The notes beneath the pieces are model-generated. The model saw only the letters and a list, made by a program, of their open reading frames with translations, had not been told where the DNA came from and searched no databases. The position numbers were made by a program, and so were the translations under genes. This document shows, one piece after another, positions 1-6,979 of a stretch of 64,000 bases of DNA (its first letter is position 1; each line of letters begins with the position of its first letter). Source of the DNA: an uncultured Draconibacterium sp. (GTDB lineage: Bacteria; Bacteroidota; Bacteroidia; Bacteroidales; Prolixibacteraceae); the NCBI RefSeq assembly GCF_913063105.1, contig NZ_CAJXYQ010000001.1, positions 1 through 64,000 of the forward strand. The letters are read 5' to 3'.

Positions 1-162
1 CAATGGGGTGTTTATGGAACAGTTAGATAAGTCGGATTCCTCTACTTTTGGGTGTGTCGGATAATGGGAGGAGGTCATCGATATGGACAAAACGATTCCA
101 TTGTGACCATTTCATGGTCAGGCACTTTTGTTCTAAAAAAAGTTAAGAGCTTGTTGAAAGAG

Positions 163-196
163 AGCTACAACTCTATAGATGTGCGCTGTTGTAGCT
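163..196. repeat. Hairpin, perfect 9-bp stem
   Basis: AGCTACAAC at 163-171 is the exact reverse complement of GTTGTAGCT at 188-196, with a 16-base loop. It is the only structure I see in bases 1-332, which otherwise hold no supportable gene. An 18-codon minus-strand reading frame just after the next gene is too short to claim. The hairpin could be a terminator for transcripts leaving the small-gene region to its right. Confidence 0.4.
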
Positions 197-332
197 ACAA
201 TCAATCTTGAGTTTCTTTACTACACATGGTTATAATTGATGCTTACGGAACGATAATTTAGAGTTGCATCTCTTTAATTTTTGCGACATATTCATCTGCG
301 ATTTGTCTTTTCATGACATATCTGTTCTTTTT

Positions 333-665
333 TTATTCGATATAATTTTCTTTTTTATATATATTTAATTTTATAATAAAACTTTCAGAATTAGTTTCTG
401 ACTGCCTTACACTTTTATTAATATCTTCAATCCAACCTTCTCTCATTGCTGCTTTTACGAAAATATTAGCATCTACATCCTCTTCCAAATAAGCATACTT
501 ATCATTATTTGAAACATAGCTGAAACACGTTATTTGTGATTCGATACCAAGCTGTTTGATATGTTCAATCGGAACCTTTAACCATCCGTGCCCTGGATCT
601 GAAAAAAATGTGTATTTCATAGTTTTTAATTTATTCGTTTTAACTGATTTGATTTTTTCATTCAT
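333..665 (-). CDS. Small hypothetical protein, 110 aa
   Basis: Function unknown. A basic N-terminal extension of about 15 residues precedes a compact domain starting at Met16, with the motif FFSDPGHGWLKV (about residues 19-31) and the acidic stretch YLEEDVD (about 58-65). I associate these motifs with uncharacterised proteins of plasmids and genomic islands, but can give no family name. It is the second gene after a 40-codon reading frame (687-809), 21 bases away, and both lie downstream of promoter cassette 1 (849-901). Translation could start at Met1 or Met16. Met1 is kept because the A/T-rich leader before it resembles the leaders of the other cassette-driven genes. Confidence 0.6.
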   Translation of the reverse strand: MNEKIKSVKTNKLKTMKYTFFSDPGHGWLKVPIEHIKQLGIESQITCFSYVSNNDKYAYLEEDVDANIFVKAAMREGWIEDINKSVRQSETNSESFIIKLNIYKKENYIE

Positions 666-686
666 TACTTTAATTTTTTATATTTA

Positions 687-809
687 TTAATACTCTATTT
701 TCGATTTTATTCTATTGAGTTTTCTCTCAATTTTGATGTATTTATGTATGCATATCTCAGGCGGATGCCTGCTCTTTCTAATTTTTATTGTTCTATTTTT
801 TTTAACCAT
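687..809 (-). CDS. Conserved tiny basic peptide, 40 aa
   Basis: Translating by hand from ATG at 809 gives a 40-residue lysine/arginine-rich peptide beginning MVKKNRTIKIRKSRHPP and ending at TAA 687. A second copy of the core exists at 2183-2245: over 15 aligned positions (KKxRxxKxRxSRHPP) ten residues are identical. Both peptides sit in the same place, between a 53-bp promoter cassette and a small hypothetical gene. Conserved coding sense in two diverged copies argues for a real leader peptide or small protein. The alternative is a conserved untranslated leader that happens to be open. No function is known. Confidence 0.45.
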   Translation of the reverse strand: MVKKNRTIKIRKSRHPPEICIHKYIKIERKLNRIKSKIEY

Positions 810-848
810 ACGCTTTGTTTTTTTATGCTATTTCAAATTTTCCAAATA

Positions 849-901
849 CAAAGTTTTTAAGAATCGTTGACTTAAAATTTAAATGAGGACTTTTGAGGAC
901 T
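849..901 (-). promoter_or_regulatory. AGTCCTC promoter cassette, copy 1
   Basis: Read on the minus strand: AGTCCTC (901-895), 3-base spacer, AGTCCTC (891-885), 12-base spacer, AGTCAAC (872-866), then the conserved block ATTCTTAAAAACTTTG down to 849. The spacing 3 then 12 recurs exactly in all six copies in this window. The first two boxes are one helical turn apart, as expected for a regulator bound as tandem monomers. It precedes the 40-aa and 110-aa genes. Confidence 0.65.
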
Positions 902-965
902 TGGATTAATCTGTTAAATGAAGAATTGAGATGCTGAAACGATTAATTCAAACTGACCGTAGATT

Positions 966-996
966 GAAAATGATGCATATAAAATGCACCATTTTC
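966..996 (-). terminator. Probable intrinsic terminator
   Basis: GAAAATG-A-TGCAT pairs with ATGCA-C-CATTTTC: 12 base pairs with one mismatch around a 5-base loop, with T-rich sequence on the 3' side when read on the minus strand. It lies 41 bases beyond the stop codon of the 74-aa gene ending at 1037, in the right orientation to end its transcript before promoter cassette 1. Confidence 0.5.
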
Positions 997-1036
997 TCAT
1001 GTATTAAAACAATTCCTTGATGAATTCATATTTGAT

Positions 1037-1261
1037 TTAACCTAACCCATGTTCTAATGCAATTTTTTTCAATGCATCAGCTTTTTCCTCGGAGAATACA
1101 TCTGGAATCCAGATGCTTTGATTAAACATATCCAAAATAACTATTACCTCATCCTCATCAATAAATCCATACTGGTTAAGTATTTCGTGGTAACCAGCAA
1201 AGTCTCCACCAATAATATTACAAATACTTGTAGCTAATTTTAAAAATTCTGATTCGTTCAT
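1037..1261 (-). CDS. Small hypothetical protein, 74 aa
   Basis: I do not recognise it. The predicted protein is acidic and appears helical, with FIDEDEVIVILDMF near the middle and the C-terminus SEEKADALKKIALEHGLG. No signal peptide, membrane segment or metal-binding cluster is visible. It starts with ATG at 1261 and has no AGTCCTC cassette upstream, unlike its neighbours. A terminator-like hairpin follows at 966-996. Confidence 0.5.
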   Translation of the reverse strand: MNESEFLKLATSICNIIGGDFAGYHEILNQYGFIDEDEVIVILDMFNQSIWIPDVFSEEKADALKKIALEHGLG

Positions 1262-1428
1262 AATCGTATTTGCTTTGACCTATACAAGCGAGGTTCTATT
1301 TTTAATAATATTTAGATATAGCTATCGCATTACAGAGACTGCTCAAATTTCTAATTCACTAATACAGAATCATATAGTCAATTGAGAATCAATGTCGCTT
1401 TTGTGCGATATTTAAGTGGTAGCTTTAT

Positions 1429-1519
1429 GTCTTACAGGCGATCAATTCTGTAAGACTAAACAGGAAAATTATTTTCGTATTTCGACATTTCATGTCGAAT
1501 AATTCATTTATTATGAATT
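1429..1519. repeat. Three hairpins in tandem in a gene-free stretch
   Basis: Bases 1262-1637 hold no gene but carry three consecutive perfect hairpins. GTCTTACAG/CTGTAAGAC is at 1429-1437 and 1448-1456 (9 bp, loop 10). TTCGACAT/ATGTCGAA is at 1481-1499 (8 bp, loop 3). AATTCAT/ATGAATT is at 1501-1519 (7 bp, loop 5). Possible roles are a structured RNA, a recombination site or stacked terminators. The sequence does not decide between them. Confidence 0.4.
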
Positions 1520-1637
1520 GAGCATCAATAGCATTTTATTAATAAAATATTTTGTTTTTCGTTTTCGCCATCATTGTTTTTCATATAACTTTTAATTGTT
1601 CAGCGAGTTTAGTTTTTATGCTTTAATAATTCATAAT

Positions 1638-2099
1638 CTAATTAACCCAGTACTTCGAACCTTGCAACTTTCGGAAATTGAACTTGGAATAAAAACGGTA
1701 TCTTTTATCAGAAAATACTGCGCTATTATTCGATGGATTGGAAGAATTCACGTGTATCTTGATTTTTAAAGATTTTGAGATGTGCGTAAATGCATTCATG
1801 AATGAGGACTTATGTTTAATACCATTCAGGTACATATCAAACTTATAAAGTTCAATTCCGTTCCGATGTGCAATAAATTCTATATCACAGAAGTTCTCTT
1901 TAATTATTTTGATAGCATAACGTGATTTATTAGAAGAACATGACTTAGTTCTATTCTCTACTAATCTTATTTCACATTTAGACATCGAATTAGTTTTGAA
2001 ATACTTCTTTAATTCAATGAAAAAGTCAAATAAGTTTCGATCAATTTCAATCGTGCCATGCTGACTTCTTAATGTTTTTATTTTTTTTCTCATATTCAA
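1638..2099 (-). CDS. Hypothetical basic protein, 153 aa
   Basis: Not recognised. It is a lysine- and arginine-rich protein without signal peptide or membrane segment. The N-terminus (MRKKIKTLRSQHGTIEIDRN) and the C-terminus (RKLQGSKYWVN) are strongly basic, compatible with nucleic-acid binding, but no named fold is visible. It is the second gene of a unit that begins with promoter cassette 2 (2274-2326) and the 20-codon RHPP peptide (2183-2245). Met1 and Met3 are both possible starts. The leader between peptide and start codon resembles the corresponding leader at 666-686. Confidence 0.55.
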   Translation of the reverse strand: MNMRKKIKTLRSQHGTIEIDRNLFDFFIELKKYFKTNSMSKCEIRLVENRTKSCSSNKSRYAIKIIKENFCDIEFIAHRNGIELYKFDMYLNGIKHKSSFMNAFTHISKSLKIKIHVNSSNPSNNSAVFSDKRYRFYSKFNFRKLQGSKYWVN

Positions 2100-2182
2100 T
2101 AATTTTTAATTAATATTTTTTTTGATTCGATTTTTATTTAATTGAGTTTACTCTCAAATTATAAGGTGTTTAGGAGAACTGC

Positions 2183-2245
2183 TTAAGGTGGGTGCCTGCT
2201 CTCCCTCGTTTTGTTAATTCTGATTTTTTTAGATTTATATTTCAT
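2183..2245 (-). CDS. Conserved tiny basic peptide, 20 aa (second copy)
   Basis: Hand translation from ATG 2245 to TAA 2183 gives a 20-residue peptide ending KTRESRHPP. It matches the N-terminal core of the 40-aa peptide at 687-809 (KKxRxxKxRxSRHPP). This copy stops right after RHPP where the other continues. Position between cassette 2 and the 153-aa gene is the same as in the first copy, so the whole unit of promoter, peptide and downstream gene appears duplicated. Role unknown; a leader peptide is one possibility. Confidence 0.4.
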   Translation of the reverse strand: MKYKSKKIRINKTRESRHPP

Positions 2246-2273
2246 TTTTGTATTATTTCAAATTATTTGAGTA

Positions 2274-2326
2274 CGAAGTTCCTAAGAATTGTAGGCTTGT
2301 ATTTTTAATGAGGATTTTTGAGGACT
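2274..2326 (-). promoter_or_regulatory. AGTCCTC promoter cassette, copy 2
   Basis: On the minus strand: AGTCCTC (2326-2320), 3 bases, AATCCTC (2316-2310), 12 bases, AGCCTAC (2297-2291), then ATTCTTAGGAACTTCG ending at 2274. Spacing is identical to the other copies. It precedes the 20-aa peptide and the 153-aa protein. Confidence 0.6.
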
Positions 2327-2403
2327 TGTAATATTCAATTTTAAGTAAGATTAAACAGGTGAAAACCCTATCCTACAATAGCTCTGAGATTATTCTATTT
2401 GTT

Positions 2404-2504
2404 TCAGAATATTTTAAAATTTTCATTAACGAGATGAGTCCTACTTTTTGATTTTTCATACCTCCTGCTTCTAACATTATTAATTCAGATATTTCTCTAC
2501 ACAT
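2404..2504 (-). pseudogene. Frameshifted relative of the 46-aa protein at 2630-2770
   Basis: The DNA aligns well with the 46-aa gene to its right, for example TTAGAAGCA, TCAAAA, GGACT and TTAATGAA in the same order. The matching protein frame reads VRSxxxxKSKxRTxLVNE against IRSxxxxISKxRTxLINE. The start (ATG 2504, then CREIS) lies in another frame, so one frameshift separates start from body. An intact 43-codon frame (2373-2504) also exists but does not follow the conserved frame. It lies behind cassette 3. Confidence 0.4.
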
Positions 2505-2536
2505 ACCTCATTGGTATCGTTTCATGTTATTTGAAT

Positions 2537-2589
2537 GCAAAGGTTTAAGTATCGAATACTAATTTTTTGAATAGCGACTTTTGAGGACT
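2537..2589 (-). promoter_or_regulatory. AGTCCTC promoter cassette, copy 3
   Basis: Minus strand: AGTCCTC (2589-2583), 3 bases, AGTCGCT (2579-2573), 12 bases, AGTATTC (2560-2554), then GATACTTAAACCTTTGC ending at 2537. Only the first box is perfect, but the spacing is conserved. It precedes the frameshifted gene at 2404-2504. Confidence 0.55.
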
Positions 2590-2629
2590 CATATTTTCCC
2601 CATTAACGACAGAACAACATTTCTAAGAC

Positions 2630-2770
2630 TCAGATAAATAGAGACATAGGAACGCCTTGGTTGGTTTGTTGCATTTTAAGATATTCATTAATGAGAAAAG
2701 TCCGTTCTTTTGAAATTTTAGATTTAATGCTTCTAATATCTTTAATGCCGATGCTTATACTCAACATCAT
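2630..2770 (-). CDS. Small protein, 46 aa, start re-assigned
   Basis: The open frame reaches back to an ATG at 2854, but that longer form would translate straight through promoter cassette 4 (2798-2849). I therefore place the start at the paired ATGs at 2770/2767, giving a 46-residue protein with the core IRSIKSKISKERTFLINEYL. A decayed duplicate lies at 2404-2504. The conserved (I/V)RS...K.RT.L(I/V)NE pattern supports coding. No known family is recognised. Confidence 0.45.
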   Translation of the reverse strand: MMLSISIGIKDIRSIKSKISKERTFLINEYLKMQQTNQGVPMSLFI

Positions 2771-2797
2771 ATTTCCATCAATTCCGTAATTTAAATT

Positions 2798-2849
2798 CAA
2801 AGGTTTAAGTATCGTAGACTCATGTTCTGAAAGGCGAGTTTTGAGGACT
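2798..2849 (-). promoter_or_regulatory. AGTCCTC promoter cassette, copy 4
   Basis: Minus strand: AGTCCTC (2849-2843), 3 bases, ACTCGCC (2839-2833), 12 bases, AGTCTAC (2820-2814), then GATACTTAAACCTTTGA ending at 2798. The tail block is nearly identical to copy 3. It drives the 46-aa gene. Confidence 0.55.
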
Positions 2850-3004
2850 GACATTATTCTTTCTTATAGAATATCACAAGGACTAATATTCTGATAGACT
2901 TGATACTATTGCCCGCCTTCTTTTTTTTATAGCAGTTCTATTCATTTAATCCTCAATTTTTTATAATTTCCCAAAATGTTCAATAATGAGAAAAATGAAT
3001 ATTT

Positions 3005-3631
3005 ATGAGTTATAACGAAATTGAAGAGATAGATGAAGCATTAAGAAAAATTGCTGATAAATTGACAAATCCTGGCTTCAGAAAAAAGATAGAAAAAAGT
3101 GTTAAGAATGAATCACCAGTTATGATAGATAAAATTGTATCTGGGTGTGAAAATGTTGTAAGAGTGTTAGCTGAGAAATATATTGTTCTTTCAGATATTA
3201 ATAGGAGAAATGAAAGAATTAAACGTTGGAAAAGAAAATATGGTAATACCCCCATAGATAGACCATTAGCAAGAAAATTTGCTGGGGTACCAGAATCCAC
3301 TTTTGATAGGAAAACAGCAAAGATTAAGAAGATCATAAATGACACACCACATTATACAATTGATGATTTAGAAAGGGTCTTTCAACTTATTTTGGATTCA
3401 GCTCAGGCGGCTTTATGCACTAAAACTTATTATTGTCTTGATGTCGAAAGAAATGGGTATATACAATTTGAAAAAGGAGAACACTACAAGATAATAGAAA
3501 ATGAAAGTGAGTATATTTATCTATATAATGAACGTTTCGATATTACAATGAAGGTTGGCAAATCAGAATTCTCAGAGAATTTCAGTATTGAGGGAGAAAT
3601 GGAATTTGATGCTGATAAATATAATACATAG
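3005..3631 (+). CDS. Hypothetical protein, 208 aa, possible HTH
   Basis: Unknown function. The N-terminal part (residues 1-70) is helical and charged. Residues about 71-105 (RRNERIKRWKRKYG followed by LARKFAGVPESTFDRKTAKI) look like a basic segment leading into a helix-turn-helix. The C-terminal 60 residues are beta-rich and acidic. If the HTH is real the protein could be a local regulator, and it is a candidate to recognise the AGTCCTC boxes nearby; that is inference. It starts a rightward gene group with the HNH and deiminase genes, 66 bases before the HNH gene. No cassette precedes it. Confidence 0.55.
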   Translation: MSYNEIEEIDEALRKIADKLTNPGFRKKIEKSVKNESPVMIDKIVSGCENVVRVLAEKYIVLSDINRRNERIKRWKRKYGNTPIDRPLARKFAGVPESTFDRKTAKIKKIINDTPHYTIDDLERVFQLILDSAQAALCTKTYYCLDVERNGYIQFEKGEHYKIIENESEYIYLYNERFDITMKVGKSEFSENFSIEGEMEFDADKYNT

Positions 3632-3697
3632 TATAAGCAATCCATCTTGTTACATTCGCAATACTTTTTAATCCAAAGAGATTGAAATATAATTAAT

Positions 3698-4297
3698 ATG
3701 TCCTCCTACAACGAAAAAGCCAAACAGAGTTTCCTTACAAGGTTGCGGTTTTTCAGATTCTACTGTGTAGTAAACGATTTATCTTTTACTAAAGAGAATT
3801 TTTTAACGTTTAAAACAGAAAACCACGAAAATTTAATAACCGTTTATACAGCTCAATATAGTCAATGGCATAGGAAGGATAGATTAGAAGATATTCCAAA
3901 GAAACTTTCTGTTCAAGATGCTTATGAAGCAATGGAGCAATTAATAATTTCTGATGAAACAGATTGGTATAATGACTATTTTGAGCAATTTAAAGACCGA
4001 TACCCATATCAGATATTTGAAAATCAAGCCAAGGCTGATACTTGTGAATATTGTAAAATAACTATAGATGTTATAAACCAGTTAGCCGACAAAAAGAAGA
4101 TATTCAAAAAAACTTATCAGCGTGGTTATACCATGGAAATAGACCGCAAAAAACCCAATCTCGAATACACCACAGAAAACTGCGTTCCATGTTGTTATTG
4201 GTGTAACAATGCTAAAACTGATGAATTTAACGATAAAGAGTTTATACCAATAGCAATAGAAATTAGAAAAGCACTTGAAAACCGATTAGAAAAATGA
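3698..4297 (+). CDS. HNH-type zinc nuclease-like protein, 199 aa
   Basis: The C-terminal half carries a zinc-binding HNH pattern: CEYC at about residues 115-118, MEIDRKKP around 147-154, and NCVPCCYWCNNAKTDEF at about 163-179. In the family the middle motif supplies the catalytic His (often DHI). Here it reads IDRK, a variant known from phage-type HNH proteins, so activity is uncertain. The N-terminal 110 residues show no known domain. Its stop codon overlaps the start of the deiminase-like gene by 4 bases, so the two are translationally coupled. A DNA-targeting role is inferred from the fold only. Confidence 0.7.
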   Translation: MSSYNEKAKQSFLTRLRFFRFYCVVNDLSFTKENFLTFKTENHENLITVYTAQYSQWHRKDRLEDIPKKLSVQDAYEAMEQLIISDETDWYNDYFEQFKDRYPYQIFENQAKADTCEYCKITIDVINQLADKKKIFKKTYQRGYTMEIDRKKPNLEYTTENCVPCCYWCNNAKTDEFNDKEFIPIAIEIRKALENRLEK

Positions 4298-5136
4298 TAA
4301 CTGACCGTCAAATCAATACTGTTTATTTTAGCAGCCAAACACAAGGGGAATCTCCTCAGGAGTTTGAAGAACTTGTTAATATTATTGAATCAGAAGGATA
4401 TCATGTTGGGTTAATTGCCGAGGCTGATGATTTTTATTGTCGTGATTTTATGCCTGTTCAGATAGTTAAAAATGATTTTGTACAATTTATATTTCGCCCA
4501 GCTTCTTATCTAAACCGTAGCGATTATAGATTTATAAGTAATCCCGTTTACATTGAACTGTTCAACAATTTCAAACAGCCAAGGTATAGTCCAATTATTT
4601 TAGATGGTGGAAATATTATAAAGTGGAAAGATAAGGTTGTAATCACAAGACGTGTTATCAAAGATAATCTATATCAATTTCCATCAGAAGAAGCCATTGT
4701 TTATCGACTTGAGTACGACCTAAAATGTCAAGTTCTTTTAATTGATGAATACCCAGAAGAATCAACGGGTCATGCTGATGGTTTGATAAGATTTATTGAC
4801 TCTGACACTGTTTTTATTAATCAGCCAAATCCAAAATTTCAGGATTGGGAAGATAAATTCAGAATTGATTTGAAAAATTATGGTTTAAAGTTTATTGAAC
4901 TTCCTTGTCCGATGGATGAAAATATGAAAACTGCCGATGGTCTTTATATTAATTATTTACAAGTCGGTGAATTAATAATTGTACCTCAATTTGGAATAAA
5001 TAAAACTGATGGATTAGCGTTAGAAACTATAAAAAAAAATGTTAGTGCTGATATGAAAGTAAAGTCAGTTAATGCCAGCTGGATTGCGAAATATGGTGGT
5101 GTTTTAAATTGTAGTAGCTGGGGAATTTTGAAATAA
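4294..5136 (+). CDS. Agmatine/peptidylarginine deiminase-family protein, 280 aa
   Basis: This looks like a guanidino-group modifying enzyme of the agmatine deiminase / Porphyromonas-type peptidylarginine deiminase family, which hydrolyses agmatine or arginine side chains through a covalent Cys intermediate. Visible family marks in order: CRDFMP (Arg50-Asp51), LDGGN (103-107), GHADG with His160 and Asp162, and NCSSWG with Cys273 near the C-terminus. All expected catalytic positions are present. At 280 residues it is shorter than typical agmatine deiminases (about 340-370). No signal peptide is seen, so it is cytoplasmic. It is coupled by a 4-base overlap to an HNH gene, an unusual partner for a metabolic deiminase. 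The substrate is unknown. Confidence 0.75.
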   Translation: MITDRQINTVYFSSQTQGESPQEFEELVNIIESEGYHVGLIAEADDFYCRDFMPVQIVKNDFVQFIFRPASYLNRSDYRFISNPVYIELFNNFKQPRYSPIILDGGNIIKWKDKVVITRRVIKDNLYQFPSEEAIVYRLEYDLKCQVLLIDEYPEESTGHADGLIRFIDSDTVFINQPNPKFQDWEDKFRIDLKNYGLKFIELPCPMDENMKTADGLYINYLQVGELIIVPQFGINKTDGLALETIKKNVSADMKVKSVNASWIAKYGGVLNCSSWGILK

Positions 5137-5194
5137 TTAATCTACCCAGATTACGTTTATAACAAGGTTAACTGATGAATGAACCAAAAAGAAC

Positions 5195-5806
5195 TCATAA
5201 ATAAAACACTTTCTTAACTTTATATACAAGATTTGGTGAGCATTCTAATGTGCGACAAATCGGACGGATTCCAACACCTTCTTCCAACAATTCCTTAATT
5301 TTTCTTGTTTTAGTTTTTTTCTTGAATTTGGTGATATCTTCGATGCTCCCTGGCTTCCTGCCTCGATATTTATTCCCATCGAGCTTAGCTCGTTCAATCC
5401 CGACAAGGATTTTTTCACGGTTCTGGTGATAGAAAAATTCGCTCAAACTGGATAATACATTTATGAGTAATCCTGTTACTGGAGTTTGGTTCCCAGTTTC
5501 ATCCAAAGTTGTTACACCTTCATTTATACTCACTATCGGTATGTTGTACGAATGGATATATGAAATCGTATCCAGAATATTTTGAACGGATCTTCCGAGT
5601 CTGTCGATTCGTAAAACCTTTACTTCTGTTATTTTACCTTTTTTTACATCATCCAGCAATCGTTTACCAGCTGGTCGGTCTTCAAATGCCAATCGTCCCG
5701 ACACGCCTTTATCCTCATAAACTTTCCACCCAGGTTCTATTTTATCGACCTGTGTAGCTATATTCTGGAGATAGTGACTTGTGCGCATATAATAGGCTAT
5801 ATTCAT
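5195..5806 (-). CDS. Serine recombinase, resolvase/invertase type, 203 aa
   Basis: A small serine recombinase that would cut and rejoin DNA through a phosphoserine link. The N-terminal catalytic domain has the nucleophile Ser10 in YYMRTS, the segment GVSGRLAFEDRP (about 34-45), and the arginine-rich active-site stretch VLRIDRLGRSVQ (about 64-75). The C-terminus (about 170-200) is a short helix-turn-helix (GIRPICRTLECSPNLVYKVKK). The length fits resolvases and DNA invertases rather than large transposon integrases. It is convergent with the deiminase gene and transcribed away from the 6-kb unit. No cognate crossover site or invertible segment could be assigned. Confidence 0.9.
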   Translation of the reverse strand: MNIAYYMRTSHYLQNIATQVDKIEPGWKVYEDKGVSGRLAFEDRPAGKRLLDDVKKGKITEVKVLRIDRLGRSVQNILDTISYIHSYNIPIVSINEGVTTLDETGNQTPVTGLLINVLSSLSEFFYHQNREKILVGIERAKLDGNKYRGRKPGSIEDITKFKKKTKTRKIKELLEEGVGIRPICRTLECSPNLVYKVKKVFYL

Positions 5807-6024
5807 GTTTCTATTTTAGGATATTTAAATAATAACACAAAAATATGGAGAACCCCGCAATTGGCGGTGGATATGCGTTATTAAATTACATTACAGGTTA
5901 AAATAGAAACGCTGAAAATGCGACAGATTTTTTTCACAATTCTGAAAAAATAATTGAATTCCTCCACACCTACCACAAATAAAGGAGTTCAGACATACAT
6001 TTTATCTATCATTTAATCAATGCA

Positions 6025-6077
6025 AGTCCTCAAAAGTCCTCTTCTGAGCTCAAAGTCGACCATTCTTAAAACCTTGC
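6025..6077 (+). promoter_or_regulatory. AGTCCTC promoter cassette, copy 5
   Basis: AGTCCTC (6025-6031), 3 bases, AGTCCTC (6035-6041), 12 bases, AGTCGAC (6054-6060), then CATTCTTAAAACCTTGC to 6077. The first box begins exactly 93 bases before the ATG at 6118, the same distance as copy 6 to its gene. The leader to the ATG (ATTAATCAATAAAAATTA) is also shared with copy 6. Confidence 0.7.
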
Positions 6078-6117
6078 GGTCAATTAAATAAATTATTAAT
6101 CAATAAAAATTAGAATT

Positions 6118-6777
6118 ATGAGTAATGAAAATCAATTTAAAGAACTTTTAGTAAACAATCCTGAAATGCTTAGGTACCAGTCAAATAGTTTAAATATTTA
6201 TTTAGGACTATTTAGGAATTTTAAAGAAGGGAAGTATTATACTTTTTATTTTGGTACTTCAGACAAATTTGCTAGCTGCCAATTTAACAGTCATGAAGAG
6301 GTATTAGAACATGCCAGAGGTATGGCACAATTGTTCTTGGATGAATTTAACAGTAAGTATAATGGCAATAAGAAGAAAGGAAATACATCTTATGCTTATC
6401 ACTTAGCTTGGTCAAATTACTGTGAAGAATTAGAAAAGTTAATTAAAGGTGGGGAGTTACTTCAGTTGAATTTAAACAAATTAAATGCAAATAAAGCTTC
6501 TTTTAAAATGACCCAAAGAGAAATATTAGATGCGTTAGAAGAAGTTCTTTTCCAGCTTGAATGTAAAGGAATGGATTTTCTGTTTGATTTTGTAATAAAT
6601 GAAATGAATCCCTTCAGATATGAGAATTGTAATGTACAAACTCAATATCATAAAAATCTCAAAAATGTTACAAAAGTTTGGGTGTATGGTTTAACAAAAG
6701 TTTGGATTTCATATGAAAACTCTGATAAAATTCATTTTGAATATCCAATTGGGTTAAAGGTAATAACTCAAAACTGA
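6118..6777 (+). CDS. Hypothetical protein, 219 aa
   Basis: Not recognised. A soluble, charged protein without signal peptide or transmembrane helix. It has an aromatic-rich N-terminal half (YYTFYFGTSDKFASC at about residues 40-54) and a helical middle part (about 85-160). The C-terminal segment (KVWVYGLTKVWISYENSD) is beta-like. It is under cassette 5, and the leader from cassette to ATG is nearly identical to that of the gene at 6980, so the two genes are probably co-regulated. Confidence 0.6.
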   Translation: MSNENQFKELLVNNPEMLRYQSNSLNIYLGLFRNFKEGKYYTFYFGTSDKFASCQFNSHEEVLEHARGMAQLFLDEFNSKYNGNKKKGNTSYAYHLAWSNYCEELEKLIKGGELLQLNLNKLNANKASFKMTQREILDALEEVLFQLECKGMDFLFDFVINEMNPFRYENCNVQTQYHKNLKNVTKVWVYGLTKVWISYENSDKIHFEYPIGLKVITQN

Positions 6778-6886
6778 TAGTAATACTTAATTATTTTCTT
6801 CATCATGAAAATTAGTTGTAAAACCCCCAAACATGCTATAGGTTAAGGCTTTTAGCCGACCTCTTAAAATTAAATTTCTTACTCCA

Positions 6887-6939
6887 AGTCCTCAAAAATC
6901 CTCATCTAGATTTTAAGTCCTCATTTCTTAAAATCTTGC
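6887..6939 (+). promoter_or_regulatory. AGTCCTC promoter cassette, copy 6
   Basis: AGTCCTC (6887-6893), 3 bases, AATCCTC (6897-6903), 12 bases, AGTCCTC (6916-6922), then ATTTCTTAAAATCTTGC to 6939. It has the best third box of all six copies. The ATG at 6980 is 93 bases from the first box. Confidence 0.7.
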
Positions 6940-6979
6940 ACTCAATTACATAAATATTAATCAATAAAAATTAAAAAAT

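Noticed and set aside
2771-2854. N-terminal extension of the 46-aa protein to an ATG at 2854
   Set aside because: The extension coincides with promoter cassette 4, so it is regulatory DNA rather than coding sequence.
3010-3345. 111-codon minus-strand frame
   Set aside because: It is the shadow of the 208-aa gene, with a hydrophobic low-complexity translation as expected from antisense of lysine/aspartate-rich sequence.
5195-5806. Transposon with the serine recombinase as its transposase
   Set aside because: No terminal inverted repeats, target-site duplication or partner transposase gene could be found around it.
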